From positions 7,006,001 to 7,070,000 of the forward strand of contig NZ_CP034279.1 of assembly GCF_009739905.1 (NCBI RefSeq): DNA of 64,000 nucleotides, written 5' to 3'. Numbering within the stretch: the first letter of the stretch is position 1; each line of letters opens with the position of its first letter. Under the pieces are notes generated by a model, which was not told the origin of the DNA, did no database searches, and saw only the letters and a program-made list of their open reading frames with translations. The stretch comes from Streptomyces ficellus (GTDB taxonomy: Bacteria > Actinomycetota > Actinomycetes > Streptomycetales > Streptomycetaceae). Positions 8,099-16,627 of this stretch are shown in pieces. The translations under genes were made by a program, and so were the position numbers.

Positions 8099-9751
8099 AT
8101 GACCGGCGATGAGAAGCAACCGCGAGCGCGGGGCATGTCCGCGTGGACGACGCGGCGGTGGCTTCGCATGGGCGCGGCCGTGTCCCTGGTGGTCCTGACC
8201 CTGCTCGGAGCGACCGGAGCGTGGGTCCTGTCACGGACCGAGTCGATCAGCGAGGAACTCGTCGACGTACGCACTCCCGCCCTGACCACCGCGATCCGCC
8301 TCGAGTCGGCCATCCTCAACCAGGAGACCGGCATCCGCGGGTACGGGCTCACCGGCACGCCCGAGTTCCTGGGCCCCTACCGGCAGGGGCTCGCCGAGGA
8401 GCGGGCGAACCACGCCCGGCTGTCGCGGCTGCTCCGCGGCCACCCCGCCGGTCTGGCCGACCTCAAGGCGGTACGGACGGCCCTGTCCGGGTGGCAGGAG
8501 AGGGTCGCACGCCCCGTGGCCGCCGAACCGCCCGGCTCGCCCTCGCGCCTGGCCACCGAGCGGGCGGCCGAGGGCAAGGAGGCCTTCGACGAGGTACGGG
8601 CGGCCCTGCGCGGCCAGCAGGAACGCCTGCGCGCGGACAGTGCCCGGACGAACGACGACCTGATGGCCACCCTGGTGGTCCGGAACTGGGTGTTCAGCGC
8701 CATCGCGGTGCTCGTCGTCGTCCTCACGGCGCTGATCTTCGAGGGGCTGCGCCGCGGCATCAACGAGCCGCTGGAACAGCTCGGCGCCGACGCCCGCACC
8801 ATCGCCGGGGGTGACTTCGACCACCCCATCACCCCGACCGGACCGGCCGACCTGCGGCGCCTGAGCGGCGAGATCGACTCGATGCGCCGCCGCCTGGTGC
8901 GGGAACTGGCCTTCGTCGAGGAGGCGCGCGTCCGGCTGGACGCCCAGGCCGCGGACCTCCAGCGGTCCAACGCCGAGCTGGAACAGTTCGCGTACGTGGC
9001 CTCGCACGACCTCCAGGAGCCGCTGCGCAAGGTCTCCAGCTTCACCCAGCTCCTCCAGCGGCGCTACGGCGGACAGCTGGACGCCCGCGCCGACCAGTAC
9101 ATCGACTTCGCCGTCGACGGCGCGAACCGCATGCAGAAGCTCATCAACGACCTGCTCGACTTCTCCCGGGTCGGCAGGCTGCACAACGCCCACCAGAGCG
9201 TCGATCTGGAAACCGTCCTGGAGGGCACCCTGTCCGCGCTCAGCGTCGGCATCGAGGAGGCCGGCGCGACGATCACCCACGATCCGCTGCCCACCCTGGT
9301 CGCCGACCCCACCCAGATGGGCATGCTCTGGCAGAACCTGATCGGAAACGCCGTCAAGTTCCACCGCCCGGACGAGCCCCCGAAGATCCATGTGACGGCC
9401 GCCCGCGAGGGCGAGCTGTGGCGGTTCACCGTCACCGACAACGGCATCGGCATCGCCCCCGAGTACGCCGACAAGATCTTCGTGATCTTCCAGCGGCTGC
9501 ACACCAAGGACGTCTACTCCGGCAGCGGCATCGGCCTCGCGATGTGCAAGAAGATCGTCGAGTTCCACGGCGGCACCATCGGCGTCGACACCGACTATCG
9601 CGACGGCGCCCGCATCACGTTCACCCTGGCGCCCGAGCCGGCGGAGAGCACCGGCCCGTCCGCCCTCCCCGAGTCCGATCGTTCCCAGTCCGACCGGTCC
9701 GAGTCCGAGCGCTCCGAGTCCGATCGCTCCGACCCCGAGCCCGCCCGATGA
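8099..9751 (+). CDS. Membrane sensor histidine kinase (CHASE3-HAMP-HisKA-HATPase)
   Basis: A 550-residue kinase. A transmembrane helix at about residues 23-45, an extracytoplasmic CHASE3-like domain (LNQETGIRGYGLTGTPEFLG), a second helix at about 198-218, and a HAMP linker. The H-box is YVASHDLQEPLRKVSSF near residue 303, of the phytochrome-like HisKA type. ATP-binding motifs follow: NLIGNAVKFH (N box), DNGIGI (G1) and SGSGIGLAMCKK (G2). The last 30 residues are an unusual Ser/Asp/Arg/Glu repeat. Its stop overlaps the start of the receiver-PP2C gene (ATGA at 9748), so the two are translated together; the divergent receiver protein is another likely phosphate acceptor. RBS GAGGAG precedes the ATG. 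Confidence 0.93.
   Translation: MTGDEKQPRARGMSAWTTRRWLRMGAAVSLVVLTLLGATGAWVLSRTESISEELVDVRTPALTTAIRLESAILNQETGIRGYGLTGTPEFLGPYRQGLAEERANHARLSRLLRGHPAGLADLKAVRTALSGWQERVARPVAAEPPGSPSRLATERAAEGKEAFDEVRAALRGQQERLRADSARTNDDLMATLVVRNWVFSAIAVLVVVLTALIFEGLRRGINEPLEQLGADARTIAGGDFDHPITPTGPADLRRLSGEIDSMRRRLVRELAFVEEARVRLDAQAADLQRSNAELEQFAYVASHDLQEPLRKVSSFTQLLQRRYGGQLDARADQYIDFAVDGANRMQKLINDLLDFSRVGRLHNAHQSVDLETVLEGTLSALSVGIEEAGATITHDPLPTLVADPTQMGMLWQNLIGNAVKFHRPDEPPKIHVTAAREGELWRFTVTDNGIGIAPEYADKIFVIFQRLHTKDVYSGSGIGLAMCKKIVEFHGGTIGVDTDYRDGARITFTLAPEPAESTGPSALPESDRSQSDRSESERSESDRSDPEPAR
9669..9738 (+). repeat. Coding repeat: Ser-Asp/Glu-Arg-Ser tail of the kinase
   Basis: DNA units resembling TCCGAGTCCGAKCGC recur five to six times at the 3' end of the kinase gene and encode alternating ESDRS, QSDRS, ESERS and ESDRS blocks. 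This lies after the catalytic domain, so it is a low-complexity tail, prone to length change by slippage. Confidence 0.8.
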
Positions 9752-10953
9752 CCGCGGCGACCGTGACCGGCCCCGCGGCAGCCGCCGGCGAGCCGACGTA
9801 CCGCATCCTGCTGATCGAGGACGACCTGGGCGACGCCCTGCTCGTCGAGGAGCTGCTGTACGACACCGGGCTGCGGTACGAGCTGATCACCCGGCCCACC
9901 CTGGCCGAGGCGCGCACCGCGCTGGCCGGCACCGCGATCGACTGCATCCTCCTCGACCTCCACCTGCCCGACGTGTCGGGCATCGACGCGGTCGCCGCCG
10001 TCCGTGCCCTCGCCCCGCACACCGCGGTCATCGTCCTGACCGGCCTCTCCGAGGCCCAGGCGGGCACCGACGCCATGGCCGCCGGAGCCCAGGACTACCT
10101 CGTCAAGGGGAAGGTCGAGGCGGACCTGCTGTACCGGACGGTGCGCTACGCCGTCTACCGCAGCCAGACCGAACGCGCCGGCGCCGAGGCCCAGGCCGCC
10201 CGGCTGCGGGCCGAGGAGAACGCCCGGCTGGAGCGCGGACTGCTGCCGCAGCCGATCCTCGACACCTCCACGGTGACGGTGACCTCCCGCTACCTGCCCG
10301 GGGCGTCGATGGCCCTGCTCGGCGGGGACTTCCTCGACGTCGTCGAAGGTGACGAGGGACTGCTGCACGCCGTCATCGGCGACGTCAGCGGACACGGCCC
10401 CGACGCCGCCGCCCTCGGCGTCTGCCTCCGCATCGCCTGGCGCTCCCTCGTGCTCGGCGGCCACCGCGGCGACGACCTGCTGCACCTCATGGAACGCATC
10501 CTGATCGCCGAACGCGGCACCCGTCACATGTTCGCCACCTGCACCATCCTCACCCTCGACCAGAAGGCCGCCACCGCCACCCTCCACCTCGCCGGGCACC
10601 ACGAACCCCTCCTCACCACACCCGAAGGCACCAGAGAACTCACCGCCGCCCACGGCGTCGCCCTGGGCATCGCCCCCGAACTGCGCAGCTGGCCGGCCAC
10701 GGTCCTCGCGCTCCCGGCCACCGGAGCCCTCACCCTCTACACCGACGGCCTCACCGAAGGCCACAACGGCGCCACCAAGGAGCGGCTCGGCGTCGAAGGG
10801 CTGCTCGCGCTGATCGGGAACCAGCCCACCGCGGACCCGGCCGCCCACGTCGACCTTCTCATCAAGGAGGCCAACGAGCTGAACGCCGGACGGCACACCG
10901 ACGACGTGGCCGTGCTCCGCCTCGACTGGGGCACCCGGCCCACCCGGCCCTGA
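9748..10953 (+). CDS. Receiver-PP2C (RsbU/SpoIIE-type) phosphatase response regulator
   Basis: A 401-residue protein. Residues about 15-135 are a receiver (ILLIEDDLGDALLVEELL, CILLDLHLPDVSG with the phospho-acceptor Asp, and YLVKGK). A helical linker (AEAQAARLRAEENARLERGL) leads into a PPM/SpoIIE phosphatase from about 165: LGGDFLDVV, IGDVSGHGPDAAALG and the terminal HTDDVAVL supply the metal-binding aspartates. Proteins of this architecture dephosphorylate STAS anti-anti-sigma factors when phosphorylated. The ATG overlaps the kinase stop codon, so kinase and phosphatase are a cognate pair. The true start is set by that overlap; the open frame runs further upstream only as a shadow. Confidence 0.93.
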   Translation: MTAATVTGPAAAAGEPTYRILLIEDDLGDALLVEELLYDTGLRYELITRPTLAEARTALAGTAIDCILLDLHLPDVSGIDAVAAVRALAPHTAVIVLTGLSEAQAGTDAMAAGAQDYLVKGKVEADLLYRTVRYAVYRSQTERAGAEAQAARLRAEENARLERGLLPQPILDTSTVTVTSRYLPGASMALLGGDFLDVVEGDEGLLHAVIGDVSGHGPDAAALGVCLRIAWRSLVLGGHRGDDLLHLMERILIAERGTRHMFATCTILTLDQKAATATLHLAGHHEPLLTTPEGTRELTAAHGVALGIAPELRSWPATVLALPATGALTLYTDGLTEGHNGATKERLGVEGLLALIGNQPTADPAAHVDLLIKEANELNAGRHTDDVAVLRLDWGTRPTRP

Positions 10954-11140
10954 CCGCCGCAGGCCGCGACGCCCCCGGTTCTCACAACTGACCGCATCCC
11001 ACGGACAGTTGTGTGCATTCAAGGGGCGGTTTGCGTCCCCGGGAGATGCGTTCGTATGTACGATTACCTTCGCTGCGCGATCAAGGTCGCGTGGACCTCC
11101 GGGGTGACCACCCGGACGGCAACGAGGGGAAGAGACAACA

Positions 11141-11668
11141 GTGCAGAAGTTCAGCAACTCCCTGGCGGGCGCAACGCTCGGCAGCATCCTGGTGTTCTCG
11201 CTCGCCACCCCGGCGGTGGCCGGAAGCGTGTCCGCCGACGGTACGACCACGGCCGCGGCGGCCGCCGCGCCCACCAAGGCCCAGAAGCTCAAGCGGCTCT
11301 CGCACCTGACGGCCGCGAGCCAGGACGCGGCCGGCGACTGGACGGTGGACCGGGAGAAGTGGCGGACCACCGGAAGCAACAAGTACGGCTTCAACTGGAA
11401 GACCGACGGCTGCTCCGGCGCGTCCGACAACCCGGGCGGCTTCCACTTCTGGGCGGCCTGTGCGCGTCATGACTTCGGATACCGCAACTACAAGAAGCTG
11501 AACGCCTTCACCGGCGCGAACAAGAAGCGGGTCGACAAGACGTTCCTGTACGACATGAACTGGACCTGCGACAAGCAGTGGGGCCCGATCACCCAGGCCC
11601 AGCGCAAGGCGTGCCGCAAGGTCGCCAAGAAGTACTACGACGCGGTCGTGGCCTTCGGCCACCTCTGA
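11141..11668 (+). CDS. Secreted prokaryotic phospholipase A2
   Basis: A 175-residue protein with an N-terminal signal peptide (about residues 1-28, cut after ATPAVAG), then a mature domain with the bacterial PLA2 signature: WKTDGCSGASDNPGG (calcium-loop Asp-Gly-Cys) followed by FHFWAACARHDFGYRNY (catalytic His-Asp and following Tyr). Cys residues at DGCS, AACA, WTCD and KACR fit the two disulfides of Streptomyces PLA2. It would hydrolyse the sn-2 ester of phospholipids outside the cell with calcium. The GTG start follows an AGGGGAAGAG site. A strong hairpin terminator lies directly downstream. Confidence 0.93.
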   Translation: MQKFSNSLAGATLGSILVFSLATPAVAGSVSADGTTTAAAAAAPTKAQKLKRLSHLTAASQDAAGDWTVDREKWRTTGSNKYGFNWKTDGCSGASDNPGGFHFWAACARHDFGYRNYKKLNAFTGANKKRVDKTFLYDMNWTCDKQWGPITQAQRKACRKVAKKYYDAVVAFGHL

Positions 11669-11680
11669 GCCGCGCGACCC

Positions 11681-11715
11681 GGGCGTCCCTGACCCTGCTG
11701 GGGTCAGGGACGCCC
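11681..11715 (+). terminator. Strong hairpin between phospholipase and MazG genes
   Basis: A 15-base perfect stem (arms 11681-11695 and 11701-11715, starting GGGCGTCCCTGACCC) with a five-base loop, 13 bases after the phospholipase stop. It sits between convergent genes and can serve both directions. There is no T-run, as is common in streptomycetes. Confidence 0.85.
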
Positions 11716-11720
11716 CGGTC

Positions 11721-12113
11721 CTACCGCACGTCCGGCCCGCTGCCCAGAGCCCGGCGCACCAGGTACCGCACCCGGGCGTCCAGGACGTCCTCCGGCCGCG
11801 GGGTGATCGTGGCGAGCGCCACCATGGCCGTCACGATCACATCGGCGAGTTCCTCCTCGACGTCACCCCAGGAGTGGGAAGCGCCCTTGCGAGGGTTGAC
11901 GCCCAGCGCCCCGTGGACGGCCTCCGCCACTTCCCCCACCTCCTCGCTGATCTTGAAGATGCGCAGCAGCCGCACGTCCCCCGCCTCCGGTGACCCGGCC
12001 TCCGCGTCCAGCCATCCCCGCAGCCGCTGCACACCGCCCCAGACGCGGTCCGTGCCACCCGCGCCGTCCGCGCCATGCATGACGTCGCTGCCGTCCATGC
12101 CGTCCATACGCAC
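11721..12113 (-). CDS. MazG-like nucleotide pyrophosphohydrolase
   Basis: A 130-residue protein with the all-alpha NTP pyrophosphohydrolase pattern: LRIFKISEEVGEVAEAVHGA supplies the EExxE metal-binding helix, and DVEEELADVIVTAMVALATI supplies the ExxD helix. Proteins of this group hydrolyse (d)NTPs to the monophosphate and pyrophosphate, removing non-canonical nucleotides or lowering NTP pools. The Gly/Asp-rich first 30 residues look disordered. It is convergent with the phospholipase gene and shares the terminator between them; the SDR gene lies upstream in the opposite direction. Confidence 0.85.
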   Translation of the reverse strand: MRMDGMDGSDVMHGADGAGGTDRVWGGVQRLRGWLDAEAGSPEAGDVRLLRIFKISEEVGEVAEAVHGALGVNPRKGASHSWGDVEEELADVIVTAMVALATITPRPEDVLDARVRYLVRRALGSGPDVR

Positions 12114-12301
12114 TTCCTCGTGAACTCGCGCCGGTCGGAGTGATGCCCGACGCGGACGGTACGCGTCCGGCTCCCCGCTCCGGAACGCCCATCGTCGACG
12201 CGCTGCCGTGCCGGGAACGCGACGGCATGATCGGATGGGCGGGAGCCGGCGCCCGCAGGGCCGTCCGGCAGCCGGTACCGGACCGAACAGGGAGAACCGT
12301 C

Positions 12302-13198
12302 ATGGGCCAGTCGGACGCCTTGCGGGGACGAACGGCCGTCGTCACCGGCGCGGCCCGCGGGCTGGGCGCCGCCCTGGCACGGGAACTCGCCAACCGCGGC
12401 ATGCGGGTGGCGCTGCTCGGGCTGGAGGCTGAACGCCTGGAGAAGGCCGCCCGGCCACTGCCCGTCGAGACGCGCTGCTACGCCGTCGACGTCACCGACG
12501 ACGAGGCGATGCGCCGCACCGCCGAGGCCGTCACCGACGACCTGGGCGCCCCCTCCGTCGTGATCGCCAACGCCGGAGTCGCCGAGGGCGGCCCCTTCGC
12601 GACCTCGGACGCGGCGAGCTGGCGACGCGTCATCGAGGTCAACCTGATCGGCAGCGCCATCACCGCCCGCTCCTTCCTGCCCGGCCTGCTGGCCTCGCAC
12701 GGCTACTTCCTGCAGGTCGCCTCCACCGCGGCATTCGGCTCCGCACCCATGATGAGCGCCTACTGCGCCTCGAAGGCAGGCGTGGAGTCGTTCGCCCAGT
12801 CCCTGCGCGCCGAGCTGGCCCACCAGCGCATCGGCGTGGGCATCGCGTACGTGCACTGGACGGACACCGACATGATCCGCGACGCCGACCGCCACACCGT
12901 GCTGCGCGAGCTGCGCGCCCACATGCCGCCCGGCGCCCGCAAGACCTACCCGGTCCAGCGCGTCGCCTCCTGGGTCGCCCAGGGCGTCGACCACAAGTCC
13001 GCGACCGTCTACGCGCCGCCCTGGCTGCGGCTCGTCCAGCCCCTGCGGCCACTCTTCCCGTACGCCGTCACCGCCGTATCGCGCCGCGCCCTGCCCCGCC
13101 TCGCCCGCGACAGCTCGGTGGAGCCCACCGGCCTGCTGGGCGTCGGCGGACGGGCGGACTGGCACGCACTGCGGCGTCACCGCTCGGAGCACCAGTGA
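12302..13198 (+). CDS. Short-chain dehydrogenase/reductase
   Basis: A 298-residue classical SDR. The cofactor loop TGAARGLG is near residue 16, NAG near residue 87, the catalytic serine in QVASTAAFGS and the YxxxK pair in SAYCASKAG. After about residue 235 the chain has a C-terminal extension with a hydrophobic segment (WLRLVQPLRPLFPYAVTAVS) that may associate with the membrane. The substrate is unknown. The ATG at 12302 follows GGGAGAACCGTC; the open frame continues upstream without a credible domain. It stands alone between divergent and convergent neighbours. Confidence 0.88.
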   Translation: MGQSDALRGRTAVVTGAARGLGAALARELANRGMRVALLGLEAERLEKAARPLPVETRCYAVDVTDDEAMRRTAEAVTDDLGAPSVVIANAGVAEGGPFATSDAASWRRVIEVNLIGSAITARSFLPGLLASHGYFLQVASTAAFGSAPMMSAYCASKAGVESFAQSLRAELAHQRIGVGIAYVHWTDTDMIRDADRHTVLRELRAHMPPGARKTYPVQRVASWVAQGVDHKSATVYAPPWLRLVQPLRPLFPYAVTAVSRRALPRLARDSSVEPTGLLGVGGRADWHALRRHRSEHQ

Positions 13199-13236
13199 CA
13201 GGGGGCACCAGTGGCACGGGGCACCAGTGACACGGG
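13189..13236 (+). repeat. 16-base tandem repeat, three copies, starting in the SDR stop region
   Basis: Units GCACCAGTGACAGGGG, GCACCAGTGGCACGGG and GCACCAGTGACACGGG follow each other exactly at 16-base period. The first unit contains the SDR stop codon, so copies of the gene's 3' end were duplicated downstream. Confidence 0.9.
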
Positions 13237-13335
13237 CGTCCCGCGTGCGCACCCTGGAGGAGGCGCGCTCACCGGTCCGGGTGAGCCCCGCCCCCGGAAC
13301 GGAGTGCCCGGAGCCGCGCGGTTCAGGATCTGTTC

Positions 13336-14247
13336 ATGATTGATTGGACGGGTCTGACCCCGCTGGACGCCCACGGAACCCTCATGGGCCGCGCCGAGGA
13401 ACATCCCGGCTTCGCCGACCCTGACTACGTCCGCCGCAGGAACAGCATCGCCGGACTGGCGCAGGGGCACTGGGTCGGGGACCCCTCTCCTGCCGTGTCG
13501 TACACCGCGTCCGAGCACGCGACCTGGCGGACCGTGTACGCCGCCCTGCAGCACCCCCAGGAGAGGTTCGCCTGCCGGGAAGTCCTGCGCGCCCGCGCCC
13601 TCGCGCCCGTCCCTGCCGACGGCGTTCCGCAGCACGAGGAGGTCTCCGACCGCCTGGAGGCCCTGACCGGCTTCCGGTTCACCCTGGCGGGCGGCATCGT
13701 GCCGAACAAACGCTTCCTGGGCGCCATGGCCGACGGCTACTTCCACGCCGTGCAGTACGTGAGGCACCCGGCGATGCCCCTCTACACACCGGAGCCGGAC
13801 GTCCTGCACGACGTGTTCGGCCACGGCATCCACCTCACCGACCCGCTCTTCGCCGACCTGTACCGCACGGTGGGCCGGGCCGCCGCCCGGGTGGAGACGG
13901 ACGACGCCCTGGACCTGATCAGCCGCGTCTACTGGTTCACCCTCGAATACGGCGTCACCCTCGAACAAGGGCGCCCCCGAGCGTACGGGGCGGCCCTGTT
14001 GTCGTCCTACGGCGAGCTGGGGCGCTTCGCCCGGGCGGACCTGCGCCCCTTCGACCTCGCCGAACTGGCCCGGCTGCCCTACCAGGTCGCCGGCTACCAG
14101 CCCGTCCTCTTCACGGTCGGCTCCCTTGCGCATCTCTCCGACCTCCTCCACGGCTTCCTCGACGACTTCGACGAGACCACCCGCGACCGCTACCACCTGC
14201 CCGCCCTCTCCGAACGCGGCTTCATGGCCTGCCCACCCCGTGCGTGA
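13336..14247 (+). CDS. phhA: Phenylalanine 4-monooxygenase (aromatic amino acid hydroxylase)
   Basis: A 303-residue single-domain bacterial hydroxylase. The iron site is explicit: EPDVLHDVFGHGIHL gives the two histidines and FTLEYGV the glutamate. WVGDP, RFTLAGGIVPNKRFLG and SSYGELGRF match family positions. It oxidises phenylalanine to tyrosine with O2 and a tetrahydropterin, which links to phenylalanine or tyrosine catabolism. The family is common in Pseudomonas and Streptomyces at about this length without the regulatory domain of animal enzymes. A CAGGAT -10-like hexamer at 13324-13329 lies six bases before the ATG, so a leaderless transcript is possible. It is convergent with the membrane protein gene, 17 bases away. 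Confidence 0.93.
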   Translation: MIDWTGLTPLDAHGTLMGRAEEHPGFADPDYVRRRNSIAGLAQGHWVGDPSPAVSYTASEHATWRTVYAALQHPQERFACREVLRARALAPVPADGVPQHEEVSDRLEALTGFRFTLAGGIVPNKRFLGAMADGYFHAVQYVRHPAMPLYTPEPDVLHDVFGHGIHLTDPLFADLYRTVGRAAARVETDDALDLISRVYWFTLEYGVTLEQGRPRAYGAALLSSYGELGRFARADLRPFDLAELARLPYQVAGYQPVLFTVGSLAHLSDLLHGFLDDFDETTRDRYHLPALSERGFMACPPRA

Positions 14248-14264
14248 CGGCAGCCACCCGCCGT

Positions 14265-15119
14265 TCACCAGTCCCCGGCGAAGAACAGGGCGAGTGCCCG
14301 GGGCGAGTCGGCCGCGCTGGTGGTGTTCGCGACGGCTATGACGAGGGCGGCGGCCGCCAGGACCGCCGTGGCCGCCGCCCCGCACGTCCGCGCCCGCCGG
14401 GACCGTACGTCCCGTGACGCCCTGAGCCGCCTGAACAGCACGGCGGCGGCGCCGGCCGAAGCGACCGCCACCAGCGCGGCCATCACGGCCAGCACGGCGT
14501 GGTAGGCGGCGAAGTCACCGACCATGAAGGCGAGGGCGGGGGAGCGCTCACCGGCGGGGAGGGCGGCGAGCTGCTGCCGGACCTCGTCGAGCGTCGCGCC
14601 GAGTTCCCCGTGGCCACCGCCGCTCGTCAGAAAGGGAAGCAGCGAGGAGAACGGTGCCACCGCGCCCTGGAGATTGGCCACCAGAGCGACCAGCGCGAAC
14701 AGCGCGAGCACCCCGGCGAGGACGAGCGCCCGGGGCAACGCGAGCGCGCCGGGAACACGCCCCGTCCGCCCGCGGTTCCGCCCGCCGGACAGCTGCCGGT
14801 ATCGCCGCCCGAGCACGACGGCGAGCGCCACGGCCACCGCGAGGAGCAGCGCGGAGACGCCGGCCTTGACCAGGTGGAAGCGGAACCAGAAGGCGACCGC
14901 GGCATCCAGCCGGGCGGGCAGGTCCCGGCCGCCCGACGCCCAATGGGAGACGAACCCCTCGCGGAAGGCGTCGCCGACGTTCCCCGTGTCGATGGAACTC
15001 CGGGCCAGCGCGTTCGGCGCGAGGAAGAAGGCGACGAGGACGACTCCGGCCGCACAGGCCAGGAATCCGGCCTGCCGCCGTGGCGTGGCGGTGAGGAGGG
15101 ACAGGGCACGACTGGTCAT
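14265..15119 (-). CDS. Integral membrane protein of unknown function
   Basis: A 284-residue protein placed at the ATG at 15119 (MTSRALSLLT) because the hydrophobic pattern starts there. Four transmembrane helices are visible: AGFLACAAGVVLVAFFL near residue 20, SALLLAVAVALAVVLG near 95, ALVLAGVLALFALVALVANL near 140, and later VLAVMAALVAVASAGAAAVL with a last segment AAATAVLAAAALVIAVANT. A 45-residue loop with SGGGHGELGATLDEVRQQLAAL separates the middle helices and is probably extracytoplasmic. I do not recognise the family. Codon use matches the neighbours. It is convergent with the hydroxylase. Confidence 0.75.
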   Translation of the reverse strand: MTSRALSLLTATPRRQAGFLACAAGVVLVAFFLAPNALARSSIDTGNVGDAFREGFVSHWASGGRDLPARLDAAVAFWFRFHLVKAGVSALLLAVAVALAVVLGRRYRQLSGGRNRGRTGRVPGALALPRALVLAGVLALFALVALVANLQGAVAPFSSLLPFLTSGGGHGELGATLDEVRQQLAALPAGERSPALAFMVGDFAAYHAVLAVMAALVAVASAGAAAVLFRRLRASRDVRSRRARTCGAAATAVLAAAALVIAVANTTSAADSPRALALFFAGDW

Positions 15120-15242
15120 CAGGGCTCGGGCTCTCGGTTCGTGGGCGGCAGCTTCCTTCCGCAGGGCCCGACCGCCGGGCCCTCCGGACAAGAAAGCTAC
15201 CGCGGGCACGACCGCCCGGTCTCTGGAGCAAACCTCCCTCTG

Positions 15243-15279
15243 CGGACGGGGGTTACCCCCCCGGACGGGGGTTGCCCCC
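15243..15279. repeat. Tandem pair of self-complementary G/C units
   Basis: Two near-identical units CGGACGGGGGTTACCCCC and CGGACGGGGGTTGCCCCC at a 19-base period. Each folds as GGGGG-TTA/TTG-CCCCC. They lie 46 bases past the hemerythrin stop on its transcript, so a double hairpin terminator is a reasonable reading. Confidence 0.7.
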
Positions 15280-15324
15280 CACCCACGAAGAAGCGAGTCG
15301 TGCCCGCGCCGCTGTGGGCCGGAG

Positions 15325-15885
15325 TCAGCCCTTCCCGCGACCGGTGAGCATGTCGCGCATCCGGTCGACCATTCCGGCGCCCGGGGCGAGGAGCTTGTTG
15401 GCGGGCGGCGTGTCGGGTGCGGCGGGGTGCGGACGGGTGGGGGCGGTCTTCTTCGCGCTACGGATCTTGTCTCCCAGCTCGTCGAGGGACTGCGGGGAGC
15501 AGGACTCGGCGAGCAGGGGGAACAGCCGGTTCTCCTCGTCGGCGACGTGCGTGGTCACCGCCGCCTTGAGGCGGTTGATGAGGGCGTCGAACCGGGCGTC
15601 GCCCGGGTGGCAGCCCTCGAGGTCCGTGAGCATGCGCTCGACCTCGCTGTGGTCCTCGATCTCCTTGTCCGCCAGGTCGTCACCGTCGTCCACGAACCGG
15701 CGCACCGCCGGATACAGGTACATCTCCTCGGCCACGGCGTGCCGGATCAGCTCCATGGTGAGCTCGTCGGCGAGCTCCCGCCGCTGCTCGTCGCCGGCGG
15801 GCAATGACTCGATCCTCGCGAAGAGCTCGTCGACCTCGCGGTGATCGGTGGTGAGTTCCTGGATGACATTCCCGCCGTGACCCAT
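15325..15885 (-). CDS. Hemerythrin HHE-domain protein
   Basis: A 186-residue protein with the di-iron hemerythrin pattern: ELTTDHREVDELFARIE (first His), IRHAVAEEMYLYPAVRR (His and Glu), DHSEVERMLTDLE and TTHVADEENRLFPLL (later His and Glu). Actinobacterial HHE proteins bind O2, NO or respond to peroxide and damage, in the cytoplasm; no signal peptide is present. The last 45 residues are Pro/Ala-rich and end with a basic amphipathic stretch. The ATG follows GAGGAGTG. It is divergent from the CBS-domain gene across a 325-base gap. Confidence 0.9.
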   Translation of the reverse strand: MGHGGNVIQELTTDHREVDELFARIESLPAGDEQRRELADELTMELIRHAVAEEMYLYPAVRRFVDDGDDLADKEIEDHSEVERMLTDLEGCHPGDARFDALINRLKAAVTTHVADEENRLFPLLAESCSPQSLDELGDKIRSAKKTAPTRPHPAAPDTPPANKLLAPGAGMVDRMRDMLTGRGKG

Positions 15886-16210
15886 GATCCGTCACTCCTC
15901 TTCTCTGTCGTGGTCGGTCGGGACAGGCGGCTCGGCTCAGGTGCCTGTCGGGGCTATGGGTCCCCGCACGAGGCGGGCGCAGTGCCGCCCTTGCCGCACG
16001 TGTCACCCGAGCGGCCCATGAGGAGGACCCGCCGGGCCACCCCGGGCGGGCCGGCCGCACCGGCCGTGGTGCGGCAGGACCGACCGGACCCATCTGGGCA
16101 CCGGCCCGTTAGCGCCTGAGCCGATCGGGAAGACGTGACGCGTCAGCGCCCCGCCCGGAGGACGAAGAGCCCCGGGCGGGACACGAGCGAAGCGTCGGAG
16201 AGGGAACACC
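15886..16210. other. 325-base divergent intergenic region, no gene seen
   Basis: Lies between the divergent hemerythrin and CBS-domain genes. I see their ribosome sites at the two ends (GAGGAGTG and GGAGAGGG) but no convincing coding sequence, long hairpin or clear operator. Confidence 0.6.
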
Positions 16211-16627
16211 ATGACCACGGCACGACAGATCATGACTGAGGGCACCGAATGCATCGGTGCCGAGGAGTCGGTGCTGGAAGCCGCGAAGAAGATGAAGCAG
16301 CTCGGTGTCGGCGCGCTGCCCATCTGCGGTACGGACAACAAGCTCAAGGGCATGCTCACCGACCGGGACATCGTGGTGAAGGTGCTCGGTGCGGGGAAGG
16401 ACCCGGCGAGCTGCAAGGCTGGGGAACTGGCCCAGGGCGAGGCCGTGACCATCGGCGCGGACGACGACGCGGACGAGATCCTGCGCACGATGACCGAGCA
16501 CAAGGTGCGCCGGCTGCCGGTCATCGACGGCCACGACCTGGTCGGCATGGTCGCCCAGGCCGATGTCGCCCGCGCCCTGCCCGACCCGAAGGTCGGTGAC
16601 CTCCTCCAGGCCCTCTCCACCGACTGA
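16211..16627 (+). CDS. Tandem CBS-domain protein
   Basis: A 138-residue protein made only of a CBS pair: ARQIMTEGTECIGAEESVLE to GMLTDRDIVVKVL (first) and AVTIGADDDADEILRTM to VRRLPVIDGHDLVGMV (second). Such stand-alone pairs bind AMP, ATP, NAD or SAM and act as energy or stress sensors; in streptomycetes they are often induced by osmotic or oxidative stress. The ATG follows GGAGAGGGAACACC. It faces away from the hemerythrin gene, and both may belong to the same stress response, although no shared regulatory site is obvious. Confidence 0.9.
   Translation: MTTARQIMTEGTECIGAEESVLEAAKKMKQLGVGALPICGTDNKLKGMLTDRDIVVKVLGAGKDPASCKAGELAQGEAVTIGADDDADEILRTMTEHKVRRLPVIDGHDLVGMVAQADVARALPDPKVGDLLQALSTD

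Noticed and set aside
15243..15279. Possible CRISPR-like or toxin-antitoxin repeat
   Set aside because: Only two units with self-complementary cores and no spacer; better explained as tandem hairpins.
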